A stretch of DNA of 33,741 nt from an uncultured SAR86 cluster bacterium (GTDB taxonomy: Bacteria > Pseudomonadota > Gammaproteobacteria > Magnimaribacterales > Magnimaribacteraceae): contig CACDOC010000001.1 in the NCBI GenBank assembly GCA_902554355.1, forward strand, positions 67,839-101,579, given 5' to 3'. Under the pieces are notes generated by a model. The model was not told the origin of the DNA, did not search any database, and saw only the letters and a program-made list of their open reading frames with translations. Numbering within the stretch: position 1 is the first letter of the stretch; the number at the start of each line of letters is the position of its first letter. Positions 26,663 to 33,741 of this stretch are shown in pieces. The position numbers and the translations under genes are program-made.

Positions 26663-29140
26663 TCAACTAGCTGCCAGTTCCACAGCTTGATCGACATCGA
26701 CTGCAACCATTCTAGATACTCCCGGCTCTTGCATGGTTACGCCCATTAGATGTTTACTCTTTTCCATAGAAATTTTGTTATGAGATATATATACAAACTG
26801 AACTCGTTGAGACATATCTTCAACTAAGTCTATAAAACGCATAGTATTCAGATCATCTAACGGAGCATCTACTTCATCCAACATACAGAAGGGAGCGGGG
26901 TTTAGTTCAAAGAAAGCAAAAACAGTTGCTATAGCAGTTAAGGCTTTCTCTCCACCTGATAACTGAGAGACGCTTGCATTTTTCTTTCCAGGAGGTCTAG
27001 CAGAGATACCAACACCACAACTTAACAAATCATCCCCCAACATAACAAACTCGGCATGCCCTCCTCCAAAAAGCTTTGGGAAAGAATTTGCTAGGCTTAA
27101 ATTCAACTTATCAAAAGTATCTTTAAATGTTGTTCTGGTTTCCTTATCGATCTTATTAATAGCATTTTGAAGGGTTTCAAGAGCATCCATTAATTCTTGA
27201 TGTTGACTATCAAGTAACTCTTTCCTCTTTTCTTCTTGTTCAAATTCTTCCATAGCAGCTAGGTTAATTGCTCCTAATCTTGAAATTTTGTTTTCAATTG
27301 ATTCTAGATCTGTTGCGAGATCTTCTGAAGACTTCGATTCATCCAATTCATTTAAAAGACTATTTAAATCTCCATCTAAATCTTTTATTTGCCCGACTAA
27401 ATTATCTCCTTCTATAGTAGATGCTTGCTTTTCTAATCTAAAATTTTCCAAAGCTTCTCGTAGGCTAATTGCAAGTTGTTCCTTTTCTATCTTCTCTCTT
27501 TCAATCTTGTGTATAGACTCATTACACTCTTCTATTGCTTTCCTAGACTCTAGTAATTTATTTTCTACAATTAATCTTTGTGATAATAGTTCTTCTAAAT
27601 TAGTTTGTATTTCTGAAATAGGGTTATTTAATTGCTGAGACTCATTTACTAAAGTTAAATTCTCTGACTCAAGGTCCTTTAGCTTTGTATTTGCATGTTT
27701 ATCTTCTGATGTTAATGAAGCAAATTTAGCTTGAAGGTCAGCAAATTTATTAGTCTTATCAATTAAATTAATCCTTTGTTGTTTGGCATCCTCAGAAGAG
27801 TTAGATAAGAAATCTTGGGTTAATTTAGTTAATTTACTTGGCTCTTCTTTTAAAAGTTCAATCTCACTCTTTAGTTCAAGAACTTCTGACTCAAGTTCTT
27901 TAATGGTTCCAAGAGAGATCTTTTTATTTAAACTCTCTACGAGTGATCCTATATTTCTTTCTAGTTTGGAGATAATCAATTTTGATTGCGTAATAAATGC
28001 CAACCAAGAACTTTCAATTTTTTCAGATTCTTCTAAATTTAATTCGTCTCCTTTTCCTTCTTTAATTTTCTGCAACTCTGAATCAATTGAATCAATATTT
28101 GATTTAACATGTTCTTTGGATTTATTTAATGCTTGCAACTCTTCTTTTCTTGAGTCTATTTGCATGCTATTTGTGTTTAATTTTTCTTCGATCTCCCTAA
28201 CTCTTTCCTTTTTTAAGGCAAGTTCTTGCTCTACACGCGAAATGTCAGCACCAAAGCTATAAAATTCTTGCTGCACCTTATCCATTTCGGATTGCAATTC
28301 AATCTGCTGAGCTCTAAGTTCAATCACTTCGCTATCAGAAGTATTTTTAGCAGAATTTATCTCCTCAACCTTTAATTCTTGGTCTTTTACTTCCTTCTCT
28401 TTTGCTTTAACGATCTTAGAAATATCAAGCCATTTAGAAGCGAGAAGAAATTGTTTTGCTTTATTTTCATCTTTTCTTAGTTGCGAATATTTTTCAGCAG
28501 CTTTAGCCTGCCTCTGCAACTTATGCAAAAGCCTAGATATCTCTTCTCTTAAGTCTTCTAACCTGGATAGATTTTCTCTGGTTCTCTTTATTCTTGATTC
28601 TGTTTCCTTTTTTCTTTCTAAATATCTCGAAATACCTGCAACCTCTTCTATGTAACCACGCATTTCATCTGGCTTAGCACTGACCAGTTGTGAAATCATT
28701 CCTTGTTCAATAATTGCATAAGATCTAGGGCCAAGACCTGTACCCAAAAAAACATCAGTAACGTCTCTTTTTCTGCAACTGGTTCCATTCAAGTAATAAT
28801 TAGATTGTCCATCCAACTCGATGCTTCGTCTTACTGATATTTCATTATAACTAGAAAACTCTCCCCCTATTCTTCCATCTTTATTATCGAAGAACAGTTC
28901 TACCGAGGCCTTAGATACTGGTTTTCTTGAAGAAGATCCATTGAAAACTACATCTGACATTGAATCGCTTCTTAAATTTTTTGCAGAACTTTCTCCTAAG
29001 ACCCATCTAACTGCATCTATAACATTTGATTTTCCACACCCATTAGGGCCGACTATACAAGACATTGAGGAGGGGAAAGTTACTGTTGTTGGATCAACAA
29101 AAGATTTAAAACCAGACAGCTTTATAGAGTTTAATCTCAT
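26663..29140 (-). CDS. smc: SMC chromosome-segregation ATPase, short form lacking a recognisable hinge
   Basis: The two half-heads are intact. N-terminal: Walker A GPNGCGKSNVIDAVRW (31-46), IEQGMISQLVSAKPDEMRGYIEEVAGISRY. C-terminal: RLGAINLAAMEEFEQ, IDKETRTTF, LFGGGHAEF, signature LSGGEKALTAIATVF (727-741), Walker B FCMLDEVDAPLDDLN (751-765) and YISHNK. The protein has 825 residues; SMC is normally about 1,150-1,200. The arms (about 172-360 and 500-690) are predicted coiled coil, and the middle (360-500) is also helical and charged with few Gly. No glycine-rich hinge fold and no CxxC zinc hook is seen. Reading frame and flanking genes are intact. smc-zipA-ligA is the usual gammaproteobacterial order. 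The first gene after the ccm cluster; 110-bp spacer upstream. Confidence 0.93.
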   Translation of the reverse strand: MRLNSIKLSGFKSFVDPTTVTFPSSMSCIVGPNGCGKSNVIDAVRWVLGESSAKNLRSDSMSDVVFNGSSSRKPVSKASVELFFDNKDGRIGGEFSSYNEISVRRSIELDGQSNYYLNGTSCRKRDVTDVFLGTGLGPRSYAIIEQGMISQLVSAKPDEMRGYIEEVAGISRYLERKKETESRIKRTRENLSRLEDLREEISRLLHKLQRQAKAAEKYSQLRKDENKAKQFLLASKWLDISKIVKAKEKEVKDQELKVEEINSAKNTSDSEVIELRAQQIELQSEMDKVQQEFYSFGADISRVEQELALKKERVREIEEKLNTNSMQIDSRKEELQALNKSKEHVKSNIDSIDSELQKIKEGKGDELNLEESEKIESSWLAFITQSKLIISKLERNIGSLVESLNKKISLGTIKELESEVLELKSEIELLKEEPSKLTKLTQDFLSNSSEDAKQQRINLIDKTNKFADLQAKFASLTSEDKHANTKLKDLESENLTLVNESQQLNNPISEIQTNLEELLSQRLIVENKLLESRKAIEECNESIHKIEREKIEKEQLAISLREALENFRLEKQASTIEGDNLVGQIKDLDGDLNSLLNELDESKSSEDLATDLESIENKISRLGAINLAAMEEFEQEEKRKELLDSQHQELMDALETLQNAINKIDKETRTTFKDTFDKLNLSLANSFPKLFGGGHAEFVMLGDDLLSCGVGISARPPGKKNASVSQLSGGEKALTAIATVFAFFELNPAPFCMLDEVDAPLDDLNTMRFIDLVEDMSQRVQFVYISHNKISMEKSKHLMGVTMQEPGVSRMVAVDVDQAVELAAS

Positions 29141-29250
29141 AATTTAAATTTTATTGGAGGGTAAGAATCCATTGCTTCAGAAAGAAGCATTAATGAAACA
29201 GAATTAACCTTCATTTACATGTAAAGTCTATTCTATATAAGGCCGAGAAA

Positions 29251-29916
29251 CTACTGATTTTTTAGTTTTTTTACTGTTTCTATTAGAGTCTTCAGTTCAG
29301 AAATATCCCTTTCATTATCCAGAAAATCGAGGGCTTTAGTCCAAAGCTTAATAGTTAAATCTATATTCTTATTTTCTAACTCCTTCAATCCTTGTAGGGT
29401 TAAAGCTGAAGGATTATTAGGGCTTTTAATTAAAGCTTCACCTAAGACTTTCTCAATTTCATTATTAAAGGTCCTTTCTTCTTTTAAGAACATTGCTTGA
29501 GCGTATTCAGCCAATACTCCTCCATCTAATTCATTAGAAAATTTCCTATATAACTGTTCAAAAGCGTAGCTAGCTAATTCGTTCTGATTGACTTCTTTTA
29601 ACCTTTTGGCAACTATATAAATTTCTCCTGGTTGTACCGCTTCTTTATTAGATAACTCAAGTATTATGCGGCTAACATCAATAGCGTCTTTTTCTTTGTT
29701 TTCTGACTGATCTGAAACAAATCTCTCTAGAATTTCCTTATCATGAATCAATTTATAATTGCTCTGTCCTTCCAAAGCTTTGTATATATATAGAGTCATT
29801 GAAGTGCAAACAAATGAAACTACCACTAGAGGAATCATTGCATCTGATCTTACAAAGCCCCTTAAAGTAAAATAAAATAAAATAAAAAGAGGAATAAATA
29901 GATAAATATAAAACAT
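29251..29916 (-). CDS. ccmI: Cytochrome c maturation protein CcmI
   Basis: CcmI presents apocytochrome c to the haem lyase. The 221-residue protein has two N-terminal membrane segments (about 1-17 and 28-47) and a periplasmic TPR-like domain (about 90-215) with alternating AYAFEQLYRKF, ALIKSPNNPSALTLQGLKEL and LTIKLWTKALDFL helices. That is the CcmI/CycH layout. It is last in the minus-strand ccm cluster, 12 bases after ccmH. Separate ccmH and ccmI differ from E. coli, where both are fused into one CcmH. Confidence 0.88.
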   Translation of the reverse strand: MFYIYLFIPLFILFYFTLRGFVRSDAMIPLVVVSFVCTSMTLYIYKALEGQSNYKLIHDKEILERFVSDQSENKEKDAIDVSRIILELSNKEAVQPGEIYIVAKRLKEVNQNELASYAFEQLYRKFSNELDGGVLAEYAQAMFLKEERTFNNEIEKVLGEALIKSPNNPSALTLQGLKELENKNIDLTIKLWTKALDFLDNERDISELKTLIETVKKLKNQ

Positions 29917-29928
29917 TAAATAAGATTC

Positions 29929-30351
29929 TTACTGGTTGATTTCCTTTGAATTAGAAATTCTTTTCCTAAGTATTAAGAGAATTATTGATAGTGTTAGCAG
30001 AAAAAAGAGTAGAGGCCCTAACCATAAGACAAAAGTATCGACTCTAAAGGGAGGGTCATAGACAATAAAATTCCCATATCTTTCTACTAAATAAGCCTTT
30101 ACCTCTTCTTCAGTCTGACCTGATCTTACAAGCCTATATACTTCTCTCTTCAGATCATTGGCTATAGGCGCATTTGAACCAGCTAAATTAGAACTCTGAC
30201 ATTTTGGGCACCTAATTTCATCTAGTAGAGACAAAAATATCTTTTCCTGATTGCTGTCATCAAATGGATAGATTTCCTTAGAATCATCAGCAAAACCTAG
30301 GGTGTAGACAGATAAAACAAGTATTGTAGATAGAACTTTATTTATCTTCAT
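29929..30351 (-). CDS. ccmH: Cytochrome c maturation protein CcmH
   Basis: A 140-residue membrane-anchored thiol oxidoreductase acting on the CXXCH of apocytochrome c. It has a signal peptide (1-21), a three-helix domain with the active site EIRCPKCQSSNLAGSNAPIA (C48, C51), EVYRLVRSGQTEEEVKAYLVERYG and a C-terminal membrane helix (about 106-128). The family motif RCxxC is intact. The start overlaps the end of ccmG by 14 bp. It would receive electrons through CcmG and ultimately the DsbD-type system. Confidence 0.95.
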   Translation of the reverse strand: MKINKVLSTILVLSVYTLGFADDSKEIYPFDDSNQEKIFLSLLDEIRCPKCQSSNLAGSNAPIANDLKREVYRLVRSGQTEEEVKAYLVERYGNFIVYDPPFRVDTFVLWLGPLLFFLLTLSIILLILRKRISNSKEINQ

Positions 30352-30874
30352 TGTCTTCTTTTAGAAATTTTTCAAATTTATCTTTCCAAACCTTATCATT
30401 CAAAACACCTACATGCCTTTCTCTTATAATTCCTGTTTTATCTACAAAAAAAGTTTCAGGAGCCCCATAAACCCCCAAATCTATAGCGAGCTTTCCATAT
30501 TCATCAAAAATACTGAATTCAAATGGGTTGCCATCTCTTTCTAAAAGATTCAAAGCCTTTTGCCTATCATCTTTGTAATTCAGGCCATAGACTGTCAGAA
30601 TCGATTCATTCTTTAATTGCATTAAGAAGGGATGCTCTACTCTGCAAGCTATACACCAAGTTGCCCAGACATTAATCAAAGCTGGTAAGTTATTTATGTT
30701 GCTCTTAGAAATTAAATTTTCTGGATCTTCTAACTCTGGTAATTGAAATTCAGGGACTGATTGGTCGACAAGAACTGATTCAAGTTCTTCATTCTCTTGA
30801 TTTAAAAAAGAATAAAGAAGGACAACAAGAATCCCGAAAGCAATGAAGGGAGTTAAATTTAGAAATCTTCTCAT
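30338..30874 (-). CDS. ccmG: Periplasmic thioredoxin CcmG (DsbE)
   Basis: A 178-residue protein with an uncleaved N-terminal anchor (about 7-24) and a thioredoxin fold. The active site is VWATWCIACRVEHPFL (C74, C77); NYKDDRQKALNLLERDGNPF and the cis-Pro GAPETFFVDKTG are typical of CcmG. It keeps apocytochrome or CcmH thiols reduced. The start overlaps the ccmF stop as ATGA (30871-30874). Confidence 0.96.
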   Translation of the reverse strand: MRRFLNLTPFIAFGILVVLLYSFLNQENEELESVLVDQSVPEFQLPELEDPENLISKSNINNLPALINVWATWCIACRVEHPFLMQLKNESILTVYGLNYKDDRQKALNLLERDGNPFEFSIFDEYGKLAIDLGVYGAPETFFVDKTGIIRERHVGVLNDKVWKDKFEKFLKEDNEDK

Positions 30875-32769
30875 GACAATCTTCTTACCATATTAATACT
30901 GGAAACAAAGGTTCCTAGGGTTATCAGTAAAGCTCCAAACCATATCCATCTAATAAAAGGTTTGCTCTGAAGTTTGAAGGACCAAGAATCACCGTTAAAA
31001 TTATCTCCCATTGAAACATAGAAATCTCCAAAAATTCCCGTTTCTATTCCAGCTTCAGTTGTGACTTGACCAGAAGGGAAGTAAGTTCTTTTTTCCGTTT
31101 GGAGCTCAAAAGACCTATTATCATCTATGACTCTTATTTCAGCTGCCTTAGAGATATAATTTGGGCCTTTAACATCTCTAATTCCTAAGAATTCAATATC
31201 CTTGTTATGGAATTTAATCTTATCTCCAGGGTCTAGTATGAGTTCTTTTTCATTTGAATAAGAGGACACAACTCCAACACCCAAAACCAGTATGGCCATA
31301 CCTACATGAGATAATAAAACTCCTATTCTTCTATTAATAAAATCTAAATATTTTTCAAGAGAACGAAAAGAAAAGTTAAAAAAGATAGATCCGCTAATAA
31401 GCCAAGCAAAGATGAAGATTGTAATAAAAGAAGCTGGGATAAGATCTTCAAATAAAACAAAAAGCAAAATAAGAGTTAAGAGAAAAATGGATAAAGACTC
31501 TATTATTAATTTACCTAAAAAATTAAACGATTTTGTACTGCCCCAAGATAAATACAAAGCTATTCCTTGTAATAAACCAAGCATTAAAGAAAAAGGAAAT
31601 ATTATAAATTCAAAATAGGGAGCACCTACAGAAATCTGTTTACCTCCTGTATAAGCTTCGTAGATTAGCGGATATAAAGTACCAAAAAGTATAGAAACTG
31701 CTAAAACCACTAACAATAGATTATTTAACAGTAGTCCAAATTCTTTTGAATTGATTGAGTAGTCTGAGCTCTGATTTTTTGTTGAATTCTTAAATGCAAA
31801 AATAATAAGGCCGCCCAATACAAAGAAAGAAAAGATTCCAAGTAAGAACAGGCCTCTTTCAGGATCCAATGCAAAGGCATGAACAGAAGTTAATATTCCA
31901 GAACGTACTAAAAAAGTACCCAATAAACTAGCTGCAAAAGCAAAGATGGATAGTAAAAGTGACCAGTTAATGAATAAGTTCCTGTTTTCTGTAACTATAA
32001 GTGAGTGGACTAGAGCAACAGTTAGAAGCCAAGGGATAAACGCCGCATTCTCTACAGGGTCCCAAAACCACCAGCCTCCCCACCCTAATTCGTAATAAGC
32101 CCACCAACTTCCAAGGCCAATTCCAACTGTAAGAAAACTACCAGCTAAAAGTGTCCAAGGTCTAGAAGCTGAAGCCCAATCTCTGTTTGGCACACTGCTT
32201 AACATAGCCGCAATCGATATAGCAAAAGGTAATAACAACCCAGAATATCCAAAATAAAGCAAAGGGGGATGAACAGTGAAAGCAAAATCTTGTAATGAAG
32301 GATTAAGATCAGCTCCATTTAAAGGCGGAACAGGCAATATTCTTTCAAACGGATTAGAAGTAAATATTGTAAAAAGAAGGAATGAAAAGATGACTAAACT
32401 GCAAACTCCAAAAACTATATTTGAAAAATTGATGCTTCCACTTTTATTAAAAGATAAAAATGCTAGAAGCCAGAGATTCATTGATAAAATCCATAAAATT
32501 AAAGAGCCTTCATGAGCACCCCAAGTGGCAGCAAATTTATAATAGATCGGTAAATTTATATTGGAATTCTGCGCAACATAAGCAACCGAAAAATCATCAA
32601 TTACAAAAGAGTAAATTAATGCAAAGAAGGCACCCGTTACCAACAAAGTCATCAATAATGCAAACTTTTGGATAGGCAGTTCTTTTTTTAAGAAAAAGGC
32701 ACTAATCCCTCCTGAAAGACTTAAAACCAAAGATGAAATTAAGAATATATGCCCTAACTCAGCAATCAT
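30871..32769 (-). CDS. ccmF: Haem lyase subunit CcmF
   Basis: A 632-residue polytopic membrane protein close to the usual 640-660. It contains the tryptophan-rich WWD domain GWGGWWFWDPVENAAFIPWL (229-248), the conserved LPIYYKFAATWGAHEGSL, DFAFTVHPPLLYFGYSG and VGAPYFEFIIFPFSL. CcmF transfers haem from holo-CcmE to apocytochrome c. The start overlaps the ccmE stop as ATGA and the end overlaps ccmG. Confidence 0.97.
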   Translation of the reverse strand: MIAELGHIFLISSLVLSLSGGISAFFLKKELPIQKFALLMTLLVTGAFFALIYSFVIDDFSVAYVAQNSNINLPIYYKFAATWGAHEGSLILWILSMNLWLLAFLSFNKSGSINFSNIVFGVCSLVIFSFLLFTIFTSNPFERILPVPPLNGADLNPSLQDFAFTVHPPLLYFGYSGLLLPFAISIAAMLSSVPNRDWASASRPWTLLAGSFLTVGIGLGSWWAYYELGWGGWWFWDPVENAAFIPWLLTVALVHSLIVTENRNLFINWSLLLSIFAFAASLLGTFLVRSGILTSVHAFALDPERGLFLLGIFSFFVLGGLIIFAFKNSTKNQSSDYSINSKEFGLLLNNLLLVVLAVSILFGTLYPLIYEAYTGGKQISVGAPYFEFIIFPFSLMLGLLQGIALYLSWGSTKSFNFLGKLIIESLSIFLLTLILLFVLFEDLIPASFITIFIFAWLISGSIFFNFSFRSLEKYLDFINRRIGVLLSHVGMAILVLGVGVVSSYSNEKELILDPGDKIKFHNKDIEFLGIRDVKGPNYISKAAEIRVIDDNRSFELQTEKRTYFPSGQVTTEAGIETGIFGDFYVSMGDNFNGDSWSFKLQSKPFIRWIWFGALLITLGTFVSSINMVRRLS

Positions 32770-33191
32770 TCGGCATTTTCCATTAACTTTGCAACCTCAG
32801 GGGGCATGTAGTTTTCGTCATGCTTAGCCAAAACTTCTATCGCCCTGAAAGATCCTTCTTTTTCAAGATATCCTTGTACAACTACGCCAGCTTTTTCAGA
32901 AAATAAATCAGGCAAGATACCAGAGTAATTTATTGTTAGATCGTTTTTAAAATCTGTAACAACAAATTCTATATTTAAAGAGTTATTGCTTCTTTTTATA
33001 GACCCCTCCCTAACCATGCCTCCTGCTCTAATTAACGTGTCTGGAGAAAGCTCATTATTTAATAAATCTGTAGGCGAATAAAATAAATTTAAATTTTTAG
33101 ATAAAGCAGAAACTACAAGAAATACGGCCAAAATAGATCCGCCTGCAATAGCCATAAGTGCATATACTCTTTGCTTCCTAATAGGGTTCAT
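32766..33191 (-). CDS. ccmE: Haem chaperone CcmE
   Basis: A 141-residue periplasmic, membrane-anchored haem carrier: membrane segment at about 8-30, then an OB-fold domain with DTLIRAGGMVREGSI, VVTDFKNDLTINYSGILPDLF and the haem-binding His in LAKHDENYMPPEV (H124). Haem is covalently bound there before passing to CcmF. Its start overlaps the ccmD stop as TAATG. Confidence 0.97.
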   Translation of the reverse strand: MNPIRKQRVYALMAIAGGSILAVFLVVSALSKNLNLFYSPTDLLNNELSPDTLIRAGGMVREGSIKRSNNSLNIEFVVTDFKNDLTINYSGILPDLFSEKAGVVVQGYLEKEGSFRAIEVLAKHDENYMPPEVAKLMENAE

Positions 33192-33346
33192 TAGTCTTGT
33201 ATTTTATTTCTTTTATATATTCTTTTTAGCCTTCTCATAGGCATGTAAATATTAATACCTATTATAAAAAGCAATATGAATACACATGACCAGACATACA
33301 AGCCGTTACCGTCCATATAGATTATTATAGATATTTGTTCAATCAT
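33191..33346 (-). CDS. ccmD: Haem exporter accessory protein CcmD
   Basis: A 51-residue protein too short for length-based gene calls. It reads MIEQISIIIYMDGNGLYVWS, then a hydrophobic helix (about 21-37) and a basic tail (MRRLKRIYKRNK), the standard CcmD pattern: short N-terminus with M-G-x-G-x-YVW, one membrane segment and positive-inside tail. It helps release holo-CcmE from the CcmABC transporter. The start overlaps the ccmC stop (ATGA, 33343-33346) and the stop overlaps the ccmE start (TAATG). Confidence 0.88.
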   Translation of the reverse strand: MIEQISIIIYMDGNGLYVWSCVFILLFIIGINIYMPMRRLKRIYKRNKIQD

Positions 33347-33741
33347 CTTTCTATATCAGAAAATTCTTTTAAGACCCAAGATTTATTCTTCTCTCTCATT
33401 AGCACTTCAGCTCTCAGATTAATCGTCAACAGTAAGCCAAAAATCAAGTAGAAGCCTAAAACGCATACCAGTAAAGGCATGTACATATCTGGTGTCATGC
33501 TAGGCGCAGAAGTTAAAGTAAAAGTTGAAGGTTGATGTAATGTTTGCCACCAATCAACAGATTTCTTTATTATAGGAATGATAGCTATTCCAACTAAGGA
33601 AAGAATCGAAATAGCGCGATCTGCTTTTGTTTTATTATCAATTGAAGAATGTAATCCGATTATTGCTGTGTAAATAAAAAATAAAATTAAAGTCGAAGTT
33701 ATTCTTGCATCCCAAACCCACCAAGTACCCCAAGTAGGTTT
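33343..33741 (-). CDS. ccmC: Haem transport protein CcmC, C-terminal part (runs off right edge)
   Basis: The reverse strand is open from the right edge for 132 codons to a TGA at 33343. It has the WWD motif KPTWGTWWVWDARITS, SVDWWQTLHQPSTF and membrane helices typical of CcmC. CcmC loads haem on CcmE. The N-terminal half and ccmA/ccmB are presumably beyond the window. Confidence 0.95.
   Translation of the reverse strand, partial: KPTWGTWWVWDARITSTLILFFIYTAIIGLHSSIDNKTKADRAISILSLVGIAIIPIIKKSVDWWQTLHQPSTFTLTSAPSMTPDMYMPLLVCVLGFYLIFGLLLTINLRAEVLMREKNKSWVLKEFSDIER

Noticed and set aside
27288-27638. 116-codon plus-strand frame antisense to smc
   Set aside because: Same cause: a Ser-rich shadow of the Glu/Lys-rich coil codons of smc.
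27783-28262. 159-codon open frame on the plus strand, antisense to smc
   Set aside because: It is low-complexity Ser/Leu/Phe-rich sequence mirroring the SMC coiled coil, with no family motif or ribosome binding site.
29173-29189. Hairpin TGCTTC-AGAAA-GAAGCA upstream of smc
   Set aside because: The stem is short and weak with no T-tract on either side; it is not convincing as terminator or regulator.
32276-32675. Two plus-strand frames (79 and 71 codons) antisense to ccmF
   Set aside because: They are Lys-rich shadows of the hydrophobic ccmF codons with no start signal or family match.

Overview
The window is a densely packed, AT-rich (about one third G+C by eye) chromosomal segment of a gammaproteobacterium. 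The placement rests on the conserved smc-zipA-ligA gene order, ZipA itself (a gammaproteobacterial divisome protein), bifunctional MnmC and a System I cytochrome c maturation cluster. Very short spacers, weak Shine-Dalgarno signals, phytanoyl-CoA-dioxygenase-like, DUF3604, SCP2 and several acyl-CoA dehydrogenase genes, and low G+C suggest a streamlined marine lineage such as SAR86 or a relative; that last step is inference. There is no phage, transposon, CRISPR array or rRNA, and no stretch over 300 bases lacks a gene.

Layout. 1-3.2 kb: the 5' part of a PhyH-family dioxygenase gene (-), a DsbD/ScsB-type disulfide reductase with a coupled redoxin (+), and an SCP2 protein (-). 3.3-7.4 kb: a PhyH-family oxygenase overlapping a membrane-anchored DUF3604 protein, then pyrB. 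7.35-9.9 kb (-): cystathionine beta-synthase and a cystathionine lyase/synthase, a candidate route from homocysteine to cysteine. 10-13 kb: a SAM methyltransferase (+), then MAPEG protein, a secreted MsrA-thioredoxin-MsrB fusion and a VOC protein (-). 13-18.5 kb: a tiny lipoprotein with a (GAA)8 tail, tRNA-Val, a secreted SnoaL-like protein, lipoamide dehydrogenase, an acyl-CoA dehydrogenase divergent from a LysR regulator, tRNA-Leu and a coiled-coil membrane protein. 18.6-22.8 kb (+): two adjacent acyl-CoA dehydrogenases (probable heteromer) and mnmC. 22.8-29.1 kb (-): DUF4136 lipoprotein, transglycosylase-like lipoprotein, ligA, zipA, smc. 29.25 kb to the right edge (-): ccmI, ccmH, ccmG, ccmF, ccmE, ccmD and the 3' part of ccmC, transcribed from the right edge leftwards with overlapping stop/start codons.

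Thiol redox chemistry recurs: DsbD/ScsB-like protein, redoxin, periplasmic Msr fusion and the CcmG/CcmH thiol pathway could share electrons across the membrane. A second theme is acyl-CoA/lipid oxidation.

The observations most worth following are: (1) an SMC protein of only 825 residues with both ATPase half-heads and proximal arms intact but no recognisable hinge or zinc hook; (2) a 13-residue insertion next to motif V of LigA that is an exact 33-nt inverted copy of a segment 456 nt away in the same gene, flanked by a 12-nt direct repeat, the signature of a double template switch; (3) mnmC whose conserved N-terminus is encoded upstream of any ATG, GTG or TTG; (4) a periplasmic Msr fusion with the thioredoxin-like domain in the middle. 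No wholly new multi-gene system was recognised.
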